Origin: Cornus controversa
Lineage: Eukaryota > Streptophyta > Magnoliopsida > Cornales > Cornaceae
Assembly (NCBI GenBank): GCA_026545225.1
Contig: CM048848.1
Location: 49,253,806 to 49,317,805, forward strand
Direction: 5' to 3'
DNA length: 64,000 nt
Shown: one piece after another, positions 1 through 9,991 of the stretch
Layout of the letters: each line of letters starts with the position of its first letter
How positions within the stretch are numbered: position 1 is the stretch's first letter
Program-made: the position numbers and the translations under genes
The notes under the pieces: model-generated
Told to the model about the DNA's origin: nothing
Database searches by the model: none
What the model saw: the letters and a program-made list of their open reading frames with translations, nothing else

Positions 1-120
1 CCTAAGAAGAATAAGTTCGGATCGTTTGGAGCGTTGGTGGGAGGAATTATTGGAGGTTTGTTGATTGTAGATGTGATGTCTGGTGGTAGTTTTGATGCTC
101 GGTTTGATAATGATTGCTAG
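1..120 (+). CDS. C-terminus of SRC2-like C2-domain protein (partial)
   Basis: Frame 1 is open from the first base and ends at TAG (118-120), giving 39 residues. The tail begins with a basic KKNKFG motif, then a Gly-rich hydrophobic stretch (GALVGGIIGGLLI), then a D-rich end with SFDARFDND. Plant SRC2 (soybean gene regulated by cold) proteins end in this layout: an N-terminal C2 domain, a long Pro/Gly/Tyr linker, a KKNKFG-type motif, a GxxxG membrane-like stretch and an acidic Asp/Phe tail. The C2 domain would lie upstream of the window. The family is linked to Ca2+-dependent membrane association and cold or drought response. A MITE begins 37 bp after the stop, so the 3' UTR probably runs into transposon sequence. 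Identification rests on a short tail motif only. Confidence 0.7.
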   Translation, partial: PKKNKFGSFGALVGGIIGGLLIVDVMSGGSFDARFDNDC

Positions 121-171
121 ATTTTTTACTTTTGCGTTCTGCCTATTTTAAGTGTAGAGCAATGCTACAAG

Positions 172-1299
172 TGTAATAACCCTTATGTACGGGTGTGAGT
201 GGGCAGGTGCGAAGATAGACACTAGGCTGAGTTACAACACTGACAGGGTACAGGGTGCTCAATCCCACATCACCTGGGTGTGGAAAAGGAGATGTGCTTA
301 TATGTAGTATGTTCTCTTCAAATGGTATAAGGCCTTTTGGGGTAAAACACAAGAGCAAAATCGTACGGGCTCAGGCCCAAAGCGAATAATATCATACCAT
401 GTGCTGGAGCGGGGTATTACAATTGGTATCAGAGCCTGAACCCAGCCGGAAGTGTGCCGACGAGGACGTCAGGCCTCGTAGGGGGTTGGATTGTATCCGC
501 TTTGGGCCTGAGCCCGCACGGTTTTGCTCTTGGGTTTTACCCCAAAAGGCCTCATACCATTTGAAGAGAACATACTACATATAAGCACATCCACTTCTCC
601 ACACTCAGGCGATATGGGATTGAGCACCCTGTACCCTGTCAGTGTGGTAGCTCAGCCCAGTGTCTGTCTTTGCACCCGCCCACTCACACTCATCCACAAG
701 GGTTGCTACAATCCACCCCCTACGAAGCCCAACGTCCTCGTCAGCACACTTTCGGCTAGGTTCAGGCTCTGATACCAACTGTAATACCCTGCTCCAACAC
801 ATGGTATGATATTGTCCACTTTGGGCCTGAGCCCGCACAATTTTGCTCTTGGGTTTTACCCCAAAAGGCCTCATACCATTTGAAGAGAACATACTACATA
901 TAAGCACATCCCCTTTTCCACACCCAAGCGATGTGGGATTGAGCACCCTATACCCTGTCAGTGTGGTAACTCAGCCCAGTGTCTGTCTTTGCACCCGCCC
1001 ACTCACACCCGTCCACATGGGTTACTACAGGACGAGTGTGAGTGGGCGGGTGCGAAGATAGACACTGGGCTGAGCTACCACACTAACAGGGTACAGGGTG
1101 CTCAATCAGCTACCACACTAACAGGGTACAGGGTGCTCAATCCCACATCGCCTGTCTGTTGAAAAGGAGATGTGCTTATTTGTAGTATGTTCTCTTCAAA
1201 TGGTATGAGGCCTTTTGGGGTAAAACCCAAAAGCAAAATCGTGCGGGATCAGGCCCAAAGCGAACAATATCATACCATGTGTTGGAGCAGGGTATTATA
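172..1299 (+). mobile_element. TRIM retrotransposon (outer copy) with a nested inverted TRIM
   Basis: The left LTR (172-421) runs TGTAATAACC to GGGTATTACA. It is followed by a TGGTATCAGAGCC primer-binding site (initiator Met tRNA type) at 424, a short internal region, and a purine tract near 479-490. The right LTR (1030-1299) lacks its first ~13 bp and ends GGTATTATA. The 5-bp duplication ACAAG flanks the whole block at 167-171 and 1300-1304, so it entered MITE 1 as one insertion. There is no coding capacity, which is typical of terminal-repeat retrotransposons in miniature. The right LTR carries a ~35-bp tandem duplication around 1073-1142. Confidence 0.8.
492..1029 (-). mobile_element. Inverted TRIM copy nested in the outer TRIM
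   Basis: Read on the minus strand: 5' LTR 1029-780 (TGTAGTAACC to GGGTATTACA), primer-binding site as its complement ggctctgatacca at 765-777, internal region down to 711, and 3' LTR 710 to about 492. The 3' LTR lacks its last ~34 bp, joining directly to the outer element after TTGTA. It belongs to the same family as the outer copy, so LTRs alternate +, -, -, + across 1.1 kb. No clear target duplication flanks the inner copy. Insertion followed by small deletions, or an inverted-template event, are both possible. Confidence 0.7.
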
Positions 1300-1579
1300 A
1301 CAAGTCATGAAATTATTTTATGAATTTGTATCATAAATGATGTGGCAGGTAACCTGGAGGGTTAGTATTGGTGGGATTTCCCATACACAGAGTCCTATGA
1401 TATTATCACCGAATTCCACTCCACGTTACCTGCCACATCATTCATGATACAAATTCATGAAATAATTTCATGACGTTTAGCATTTCTCTTTTAGTGTAAG
1501 AAGAATGCATTTCGTGTTCAATTTAATTTGTGCTACTAAAAATTTTCATGTTGCTCATTCACTATAGTATTTTTCAGAA

Positions 1580-1763
1580 GAGCAATGCTATATATCATGA
1601 AATTATTTTATGAATTTTTATCATGAATGAATGATGTGACAATTAAATGGTGAGTTAGTATTGGTGAGATTCCTCCATACACGAAGTTTCAATGGTATTA
1701 TCACTTGTCACATCATTTATGATAAGAATTCATGACATAATTTCATAAAGTTTAGCATTTCCC
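1580..1763 (+). mobile_element. MULE-type MITE copy 2
   Basis: The termini are GAGCAATGCTA (1580) and TAGCATTTCCC (to 1763). A perfect 9-bp duplication TTTTCAGAA lies at 1571-1579 and 1764-1772. A 9-bp duplication is the hallmark of Mutator-superfamily transposition. The element is ~184 bp, nearly a full-length inverted repeat, non-coding, and has the same central-segment orientation as copy 1. Confidence 0.88.
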
Positions 1764-1830
1764 TTTTCAGAAATAGATCTTCTCAAATAGTTCTCTCCAA
1801 TTATCGATTTCTAAACCAGTTGTGTATGAA

Positions 1831-2010
1831 GGGAAATGCTAAAATTCATAAAATTATTTCATAAATTGCCATCATGAATGATGTGACAAGTGATAATACC
1901 ATTGGAATTTCGTGTATGGGGGAATCCTACCAATACTAACTCACCATTTAATTGCCACATCATTCATAATAAAAATTCATAAAATAATTTCATGATGTGT
2001 AGCATTTCTC
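1831..2010 (-). mobile_element. MULE-type MITE copy 3
   Basis: The termini are GGGAAATGCTA (1831) and TAGCATTTCTC (to 2010), with a perfect 9-bp duplication GTGTATGAA at 1822-1830 and 2011-2019. The central segment is in the opposite orientation to copies 1 and 2. Length is 180 bp. Confidence 0.88.
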
Positions 2011-2035
2011 GTGTATGAATTCATCACACATAATA

Positions 2036-2203
2036 GAGAAATGCTAAACTTCATGATTTTATTTCATGAATTTATATCATAAATGATGTAGCGGGTGATA
2101 ATATCATAAGACTTCGTGTATGGGGGGAATTCCACCAATACTAACTCTCTATGTTACATGCCACATCATTCATGAAATAATTTCATGACGTATAGCATTG
2201 CTC
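2036..2203 (-). mobile_element. MULE-type MITE copy 4
   Basis: It starts GAGAAATGCTAAACTT at 2036 and ends TAGCATTGCTC at 2203. Flanks CACATAATA (2027-2035) and CATAGAATA (2204-2212) match at 7 of 9 positions, consistent with an aged duplication. The right arm is slightly shorter than in sister copies because the block before ATGAAATAATTTCATGA is trimmed. Confidence 0.78.
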
Positions 2204-2438
2204 CATAGAATATACTTGCACAAATGATAACTTAATGAGATAAAATAATTGGAAATGATTCAAATCATATACGATTCTATGAGAGGTAATTAAAATAATT
2301 CTTTCAAAGTGGTTCAAACATCAAAATGTGAGATGAGAGACTTGTTATTAGTTTATTGCCTTTAAAGTTATCAATATTTGATTTTTTTTATTAAAAAAAA
2401 ACTAATTTCTTAGTATCATATATAATAGTTTTAATTAT

Positions 2439-2619
2439 GAGAAATGTTAAACGATATGAAATTATTTCATGAATATGTATCATGAATGATGTGGCAGGTG
2501 ATAATATCATGGAACTCTGTGTATGGAGGGAATCCCACTAATACTAACTCTCCACGTTACCTGCCACATCATTCATAATACAAATTAATGAAATAATTTT
2601 ATGACGTGTAGCATTGCTC
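2439..2619 (-). mobile_element. MULE-type MITE copy 5
   Basis: It runs from GAGAAATGTTAAACG (2439) to TAGCATTGCTC (2619), with a perfect 9-bp duplication TTTAATTAT at 2430-2438 and 2620-2628. Arms of about 75 bp pair almost completely. Confidence 0.88.
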
Positions 2620-2668
2620 TTTAATTATAGACATTATCATAAAATAAAACTACTCTAAATTTTAGAAA

Positions 2669-2849
2669 GAGAAATGCTAAACGTCATGAAATTATTTCAT
2701 GAATTTGTATCATGAATGATGTGGCAGATGATAATATCATAGGACTCCATGTATGGGAGGAATTCCACCAATACTAACTCTCCACGTTACCTGCCACATC
2801 ATTCATGATACAAATTCATGAAATAATTTCATGACATATAGCATTGCTC
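2669..2849 (-). mobile_element. MULE-type MITE copy 6
   Basis: It runs from GAGAAATGCTAAACGTC (2669) to TAGCATTGCTC (2849), with a perfect 9-bp duplication TTTTAGAAA at 2660-2668 and 2850-2858. This is the best-preserved copy, with left and right arms nearly perfect inverted repeats. Confidence 0.9.
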
Positions 2850-3593
2850 TTTTAGAAATTAGTGATTGAACTTGTAATTTTATATATAAATAAAAAATGA
2901 TAAAAATATCTAAAAGGAATAATAACTAGACATAGAAATTCAATAATTGAAAGAAAAAAAAATTTCTAGTAATAGTATAGAACTAGTAAAATGGAAAAGT
3001 TGATGGGTAAAATGGTGAGGCACATGGTTCTAGAGGGAAAAATGGCACGGCGAGCGGAGTCATGCCAAGTGGGTTCGTGCGTGTTGACAAAGATAATGCT
3101 GAGTCATGATTGGATTCTAATTATCGAGAGGTGTATTTTTTTATTAGCAACTTTTGGGTAAAGGATTATAGGGGAGGAATTTGGTAGGAAAAGGGGAAGA
3201 TCTGGTGTGTACTGGCTACTGTTTTAGAAAAAGGTTCTTTTGTCCTGTCCTTTTGTTCCGATCCCGGTTCTCTACTTTTCTCTCACTATTTATAGGCAAA
3301 AATGTCTTTTCTCACCAATGGTCGAGGTTTTGAGGTGATAAATATCTGTGGTAAATATCTATGGACCAAGGGCTGAGATTGTACTTATCAGAAAAGGGGA
3401 TTCATTCACCTCACCTGGTTATCTTCTTTCCTCTGTGACAGGCCAATCCATGATGTAAGGTCCTCATCCTAGCTAGAAATGAGGTTTGTCACGGATTTAG
3501 CGTACCTTGGACTCCAGCCTCCGAACCCAAGCCCTTGGTTCCCATAAGGTAGTGATCTGAGCTCTTACCCCCCATAGGAGCGCGGAGTGCCAC
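2850..3593. other. Non-coding stretch, unclassified
   Basis: I see no convincing ORF. A TATA-like CTATTTATAGG lies near 3288 after C/T-rich sequence, which would fit a plant promoter or an LTR U3/R region, but no LTR pair or primer-binding site was found. The tandem repeat at 3594 follows directly. Confidence 0.3.
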
Positions 3594-3930
3594 GAGGTTT
3601 ATCCGTATGGAGGAACTCCTCGTAGAAAGAGGTTTATCTGTAGAGAGGAACTCCTCGTAAAAATAGAGGTTGATCCGTAGAGAGGACCTCCGTGAGGTTT
3701 TATCCGTAGAGAGGAGTGTCTCCTCGCTTTAGAGAAATTGATCCGTAGAGAGGATTTCCCGTGATGTTTATCCGTAGAGAGGAGCTCATCACCATCCGAG
3801 ACCTATCCAAATGAAAGGAATGAGACTCGTTTGAGGTTTATCCGTAGAGAGGAACTCCTCGCAAGATTTTATTCGTATAGAGGAATGCCTCCTTGCAAAA
3901 CAGAGGTTGATCCGTAGAGAGACCTCCACG
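3594..3930. repeat. Degenerate tandem repeat, ~9 units of 28-45 bp (one ~70)
   Basis: Units start GAGGTTTATCCGTAGAGAGG and usually continue AACTCCTCG. Unit starts fall near 3594, 3631, 3666, 3692, 3731, 3760, 3833, 3864 and 3903. The GAGGAACTCCTC part of several units is self-complementary, so a transcript could form serial short hairpins. No reading frame stays open across the block. Confidence 0.75.
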
Positions 3931-4249
3931 AAGTGTCATCATTAGAGAAAGACATGCCAAAGAAAGGCGATCACACCTCGGAGGCGTGCCCTACCTAATG
4001 AGGGAAGGAGTTCGATTGAAATCCTCTGTCTGAGGAAGCGCTCGATGGAGACTTTCCCTTGGAGGAGCTCGATTAGAATCCCCAATTTGAGAAGGAGCTT
4101 GATGGACATGCTCTATCCAAAGGGGGGGCTCAATTTAGAGGGGAAGTCAAAGGTGGACCTCTTGCTATATGGAATTGCTGAGGGAGCTCAAAAAATATAA
4201 GAAAAGTCCAAGTGGGCCCTGCCACGTGGAATTGCTGAGGGAGCTCGAA

Positions 4250-6506
4250 ATGGAGGAAAAGTCAAAGTAAGCCCATTGCCACGTAGACATACATGGCGAC
4301 CCCTAGATAGCCTGAATGACACATACCAACAAACCTCAACACCTTACAAATACAAACAAGCTTTGATACTAAGCTTGACTCCCGACTTCTGGCACCAAAA
4401 CAGATATAGAAAATTAGGTGTGAATATAGGATGAAATTATCAGAATACCCTCTTGACACCACTCTCATCCAAATAGAGTCTCAATACCGTGGAATCGACT
4501 TTTAAAACACATTTACATCATTAAAACTAAAATATAACCGAGTTACATACATACATCAAAATGTAACTTGTCCAACCATATCCGGATATATACAATTGTC
4601 CAACATAGAGAAGACAAATGGAACCACTACTTAACAATATAAAGTACCCTTGTCTATAATGCTAATACATCCGTTCCACATACAAAACATATAGTTCGTC
4701 TCAAAATACCCACACATGGCATATATATATATATATATATACACCATAAAAACATCTAAAGCCCAAAAGAAGACTCGAGGCCTTTACCACTGTAATCAAG
4801 CATTATCCACAACCAGCGCTTTATCTGTAAAAAAAAGTTTGTAGGGACGGGGTGAGCAACCGACAAGCTCAATAGAGACATCCAACCCCCTATGCACCGA
4901 CTTGATACAACCTACATGAAATGCAGTCATAGCATTCCTATACACTACATGACATATTTATATATATATATATATCCAACATGCTTAATTTACCATCAGT
5001 AAACACAAAGCATTTCACAACTATACAAGTTAAACAATAACCATGAATATCACAATTCATAACAAAGCTTAAAACATAAAGTCCAAATAAGCTCAAAATC
5101 AATCCATGAGTAGGGAGTATTCGTAGTAACCAGAGATAAGTACCCTTGGGTTAAATATTTTTCTTCCTATCTTTATAGGTTGCTAACCCGATGGTCTAGA
5201 AGAAACCACTTGGCAAAGGTTGAGGTCTTGCACCCCTGAGCATTAAGCTCATCTTACTTTATTCCAACATTTTTCCAAAATCATCAAACAACACATAGTT
5301 TCAAATAAGTGCATCATAAGCCACTTAAATCACGTTCAATATAAGTACATCATAAGCTACTTATATTAAAGCATGCATATACAATGCAACAACCTTTCTT
5401 TCACAAGAAATCATACAAATGTAAAAATGATGATATTGTCCTTTATATGCTTTTAATTAATACATAACGTGCAACAAGTACATCTGCAATCCCAATAACT
5501 CAAACATGATTCTAAATGGATATCATGCATTTCCAAACTAGCACAAAAGACATACATGCTCAAAATATAATTCTAGTGCAAGAATCACATACTTTTAACA
5601 CACTTTAATTACCGAGATCAACCATATACACATAAAATGCATATCTAATTCAAGGACGTCACTTAGAACATATAAAAACCACTTTTAACACATGTTTATT
5701 CCAAAAAAAAGAAAGAAAGAAATCAAAACAAAATTCTCTAAGTCTTTTCTAGCATGTTAACACACTAAAATCCACCCAAAACTCTAGGGAATCGATGCTA
5801 AGGAAGAGAGAACACCCCTACCTCAAATTCAAGCTCAAAAACAAGAGAGCTCCAAGCCCTAGAATCTACCCTACCCAAAAACACTTGAAAATCTGTCGAA
5901 AAGAATTTCCAATTGGTGTAGAACGTAGGCAATCCTGAGGGGAATAACTATCATGTAAAGTCCCGAGGCCCGAATCACACTTCTAAGCCTCGAAAACTAA
6001 TATCAACCAAAAAGATGAAAGAGGGGAGAAAGAAGAGCTCTAGAGCTGATCTCTAGAGAAAGAAATCTGATTTGAGTTATGACCAAGTCAACCATTTTGG
6101 GATATTTCTAGAAAAAGTTTTTCAAAATTGCACATTAGCTCGTCATCTCTTTAGTTTTACTCCTCTACCCTTTTCTACTTCCATTTAATCGCAAAATGAC
6201 ACTCCCTCATTTCAACAAACTTCACTAAAGCCCTTTCAAGTTCATTCATACCCCTTCATCACTTAAGTGATCCATAGTTATTTTTTTGAAAAACCCGAAC
6301 CATGAATAATAACTTTTCGTAAAAATTCTGAAAAATTATTCGAACCTTGGTTCCATCCCACTATGGTCCTAAGGTACTTTAAAGCCCTTTTTAGAACTTT
6401 TAAAGTAGTCCCGAAACCCACACACATAAGCATGCCATTACTATATAATCATGTTTAACAATTAATTAACCACGTATTTAAATAATAAAAAATTTGAGGT
6501 TTTACA
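4250..6506 (-). mobile_element. Chromovirus-like Ty3/gypsy LTR with leader fragment
   Basis: On the minus strand the block starts TGTAAAACCTC at 6506 and runs about 2.1 kb to GGGAGTCAAGC near 4375. There a degenerate TAGTATCAAAGC (4362-4370) resembles the initiator-Met primer-binding site TGGTATCAGAGC. The leader after it contains CTAGGGGTCGCCATG, the kind of leader seen in Tekay/Del-type elements. The stretch complementary to the TTTACAGATAA region of the LTR at 55513-60022 (here 4800-4860) supports a related family. No gag or pol follows, and no partner LTR is visible. Exact ends are uncertain. Confidence 0.5.
4721..4741. repeat. (AT)n microsatellite
   Basis: Uninterrupted AT dinucleotides, about ten repeats, inside the chromovirus-like LTR. 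Confidence 0.95.
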
Positions 6507-7944
6507 GTTATTCACTAACCTTCTTTGAAGTTAGGTCCAATTATACTCATAGAGATTTTTTGACCTCTATTTTTTTTTTATCTCTTTTAAATTCAAATAA
6601 ATTTTAAGTGTGAAAATATAATTTTGCCCTTGCATGCTCTATTTGAAATATAATGTGATATTATAATGTAAGGACAAAATTATCTTTTCACATTTAAAAT
6701 TTATTCCGATCATTAGAAAAATGAATTTAAGAAAGGTGAAAGAAATAAAGACTGAACGGTCTATTCGAATATAATTTAACCTAACTTTCGGAGAGATCAG
6801 TGAATTTTTATTCTCTGTTTTTGCCTGCAAATTTTAAAATAAAATAGAGAGTGCAAGCACTTTTTTTATCTACTTTATATAGGTAAATTCGTTCTAGAAA
6901 ACTGTAGATCGAGACCCTTATTGTCTCTTTTATTTACTAGAAAAAGAAAAAGCAAGCTGACCAATTAATGTATAGAATAATGTTTGCGTCCAAATCAAGA
7001 GATACCTCTTCTCCGAATTGAATGTATATGTAATGTATATATGTAAAGTACAAATTTCATTAGTTAATTGAAGTTGTTGGTTTTATTTAATTTTGGTCTG
7101 ACTTCTTTTAGGCTTTTTAATGAATGGATTAGGTACCGTATATGACTCGCGCGAAGCATAAAAGGGTGCAGATTGTTTAACACAAAGCCAAAGATTTCTC
7201 ATAACATACAACTTTACTAAGTTTGATGTACCAACATTAGCATAAGATAATTTCGGTATATCTGTGTCTGGATTATGTGAGAAATAATGAAAATGATTTG
7301 GCATATACTCTTTTGTATATATCTTTTGAAAAATTGGGCTTTATGATTATTATGAACAATTAAACTGTTGTTTTCTGTTGAATCTTAATTTTCCAAAGTC
7401 TATCTATACCGCCATGCCAGCTGCTCTTACTTTAGTAAGAGCACATAGAATAGGGTGGATTATTTGCATTAATGATGATGAGACGGAGATGGATGTTGAG
7501 GTTGTGGAGCCTTGATCATAAGTTCGGATTATGTTGTCACTTTGCATATTCAGGTCGGGAGTTAAGCTCTAAATGTTATTGTGGCCTAAATTTTGTTTGG
7601 TGAGCTTTTGGATTCAATTTTTAAATTTTCTGTACTTTATATATATTAAGATATCTCGGGTTTGATTTGGTTATAAAGATAGGCAGTCATTTCTTGTGAG
7701 GTTTTCAAATATCTCTTTACTATAAATCTTCATCATTATTGATAGTGAAATTTTTTATGCACTCCATAGATGTGAGCAAAGTTTTTTGTCAAACTATATA
7801 AATTTGTGTGTTTTGTGTGATTGTTTTTCTTTTACATATTTTTTCAATTTCTAATTTATTTCAAACAATGTAGACACTCATTTGTCGTGAGGAAATAGCG
7901 TGGCATTTGTTGATTAATTCAAGAATTTTACATTTTACTTTAAG
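6507..7944. other. Intergenic, nothing recognised
   Basis: AT-rich sequence with no ORF of convincing composition, no LTR ends and no RNA gene that I can support. Short ORFs on the minus strand at 6639-6830 and 7083-7304 have random-looking composition. Confidence 0.4.
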
Positions 7945-8385
7945 CTCTAGTTGGTTGGAAGGAAGGATTGAGGAATGATGGAAGAGAAGAAGGATAGAAG
8001 AAACTTCTCATGTTTGACTGGAAGGAAAGGAAGAGAGATAGGAAATAAGGAGGGATGAAGCATCCTTCCTTCCTTTATGTTTTTTTATCAACACAAAATG
8101 GGGCAGAAGAGAAGAGGGAAAGATAGAATAATTACCTACAAATATATCATTCCAAATGTATCCTTTAAAAAAAATTTGTAATTCTTCAAAATTGGGCAAA
8201 TGATATAATACAAATATAGAATTCTAATTTTTTATTTTTTATAATTATGTATAATGAGGGTATATTGGTAAAAAAATATAAAAACTCATGTGCTTCCTTC
8301 CTTCCAAACAAAAAAGACTTACCATATGCATCCTTTCTACTATCCCTTCCATTTAACCAAATAAAAAAGTGAGGGAGACACCTTT
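7945..8385. mobile_element. Possible MITE with GGAAGG-rich inverted ends
   Basis: The left end contains TTGGTTGGAAGGAAGG (about 7951). The right end contains CCTTCCTTCCAAACAAA and CCCTTCCATTTAACCAAAT, which read inward as TTGGTTAAATGGAAGGG. The interior repeats GGAAGGAAAGG-type motifs in both orientations. Inverted arms and low coding potential suggest a MITE, but no clean target duplication was found and the boundaries are approximate. Confidence 0.35.
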
Positions 8386-8415
8386 ATTTCCCTCATCCGT
8401 CCCTCCCCTTCTTAG

Positions 8416-8820
8416 TATTGTATAATTTTTTTTTGGGCAAATTACATTTCGACCCCCTGAGGTTTGTTCATACGTCAACCTAACCTCCTCATGTTTGCAA
8501 ATCATTATTTTCACCCATGTCAGTAGTTTTTGGTTGACTTTGGTCAACAAAATGTTGAAATGACTAAACTACCATAGTGGAGGAAAAATTCAAACAAATA
8601 GGAGCAGAAGTATAGAAGGGCATTCTTGGTATTTTTTTTGCTACTGTTTGCATGATGTAAGCAATCTGACCGTTGACAATGACATGAGGGACTAAAGTGA
8701 TGTATAATTACAACCCTCAGGGGTGAAAATGAAGATACACAAACGTGGGGGGTCAAGTTGACGTATGCACAAACCTCAAAGGGTTAAAATGTAATTTGCC
8801 TAAAAAAATTGTACAATATT
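8416..8820. mobile_element. MITE with ~130-bp terminal inverted repeats
   Basis: The left arm, from TATTGTATAATTTTTTTTT then GGGCAAATTACATTT, pairs with the right arm AAAATGTAATTTGCC then TAAAAAAATTGTACAATA. The inverted homology continues through GAGGTTTGT.CATACGTCAAC and ATTTTCACCC. The non-coding core is ~120 bp. No target duplication could be fixed because the AT-rich outer ends are themselves inverted repeats. Confidence 0.65.
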
Positions 8821-8989
8821 ATCAAGCTCCATACTACCTATAACATATTACATTTTCGTTGGCATTATGTCCGTTCGAAACTCAAACAAGAATGATATAG
8901 TTTAATAAAAGGAAAACAATAAACTTGGTGATCAAACAAGAATCCTTGTTTGACTTCATCTATAGGAGTCATTCGATTTTTGTAGCATT

Positions 8990-9650
8990 ACTCTTATGCT
9001 ATTAAATGGAATGAAATGGAATTACATGTGGAAATGAAATGGAATAGTCATTCACATTATACTATTTGGTTGAAAATATGAAATGACATTGGAATAGAAT
9101 GATTATCACAATTCTAGTGTTTGGTTAGATCTATTTAAAACCTAGAATGGAATGAGTTCTAAATTAAAATATCCAAAATACCCCTCTCAGTGACAAATAA
9201 ATTAAACTGACAAAATAACATTTTTCTATAAAAAAAATTTTTAAATTAATATTTAGTTTTTGGTCTCGGTGGAGGTGGTGGATAAGGCAATGTTGGTGGT
9301 GGTGGGGTGGAAAGCAACAGTGGTGGTGGTGGTGGAAGGTAGTGGCGGTGGTGGAAGGCGGCGACAACAATGGCGGTGAAAGGTGGTGGGCAGCAGCAGT
9401 AGTGTGTTGTGGCAGTGATAATAGCGATGGTGGTGAGGATGGCGGCGGTGGTGGAGGTAATTTTTGTGAGAGAGAAAGTGAGACCAGACTTGGAACGTTG
9501 AAGGGTTTATTTGAAAGTAATTTTTTTTTTTTAATTTTATTATGGAATGGACTGGCAATTTCATAGGTTGATATGTGAAATCTTTTCCATTCCAGAAATG
9601 GTCATTCTACCTATCATTCCATTCCACACAACATTAATCAAAACCTCTAA
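8990..9650. mobile_element. MITE-like element with TGGAATGGAAT subterminal repeats
   Basis: Many TGGAATG motifs occur at the left (9007-9150) and CATTCCATTCCA motifs at the right (9580-9630). Each side also has a TTGGTTAGAT or AATCAAAACCTCTA segment in opposite orientation. The middle contains a GGT/GGC-rich triplet tract (about 9262-9460) with short spurious Gly/Val- or His/Pro-rich ORFs. Ends are not precisely defined. Confidence 0.4.
9262..9460. repeat. GGT/GGC-rich trinucleotide low-complexity tract
   Basis: Imperfect GGTGGTGG and GGCGGTGG runs. They generate overlapping ORFs on both strands (poly-Gly on plus, His/Pro/Thr on minus) that are composition artefacts. Confidence 0.85.
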
Positions 9651-9944
9651 CAAAATTTGATTAGGTGTTACATTTCATTTATTGCTCATGAAAGACCATG
9701 CACCAACCCCAAGGGGATATAACAATTGGACTAATTGACTACATTGGTTCGACTCCTCCTCTCCTCCTCATTTGAGACTGACTTCCACGAGATTTTCAAG
9801 AATAGGGACGGATCTGATGACACCTAAACTTGGTGCCCAGCCGAGGGTGACATGGTCACTAGAGGCTGACTAAAAGCCTATCCTTGAAAAACTCTAAAGG
9901 CCGAGAATTTTTAGCAAGCTTGTCCTAAAGGAATAACCGACACG

Positions 9945-9990
<46 letters not shown>
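9945..9990. repeat. Compound (AT)n(GT)n microsatellite
   Basis: About twelve TA repeats are followed directly by about ten TG repeats. It lies inside or beside the presumed LTR of the Tat-like element I. Confidence 0.95.

Positions 9991-9991
<1 letters not shown>

Larger units (their letters stand above)
157..1488 (+). mobile_element. MULE-type MITE copy 1, interrupted by a TRIM
   Basis: The left terminus GAGCAATGCTA sits at 157 and the right terminus TAGCATTTCTC ends at 1488. The long inverted arms contain TCATGAAATAATTTCATGA-like and ATGATGTGGCAGG segments. Flanks TTTAAGTGTA (147-156) and TTTTAGTGTA (1489-1498) are a 9-10 bp target duplication with one mismatch. The copy is split at 167-171 by the TRIM at 172-1299. 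The other five copies (1580-2849) show what the intact element looks like. Confidence 0.75.

Noticed and set aside
172..421. Possible Cassandra-type TRIM
   Set aside because: Cassandra LTRs contain a 5S rRNA-like sequence. None is seen here.
143..1061. ORFs beginning MLLGFTPKGLIPFEENILH in several places and strands
   Set aside because: They lie wholly in TRIM LTRs and recur wherever the LTR does. Conservation is that of the DNA repeat.
172..1299. Possible retrozyme (hammerhead-ribozyme) element
   Set aside because: Size, initiator-Met primer-binding site and LTR layout resemble retrozymes, but no CTGATGAG...GAAAC hammerhead core was found in LTR or internal region.
9164..9566. His/Pro-rich and Gly-rich overlapping ORFs
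   Set aside because: Products of a GGT/GGC triplet tract on both strands, with no conserved motif.
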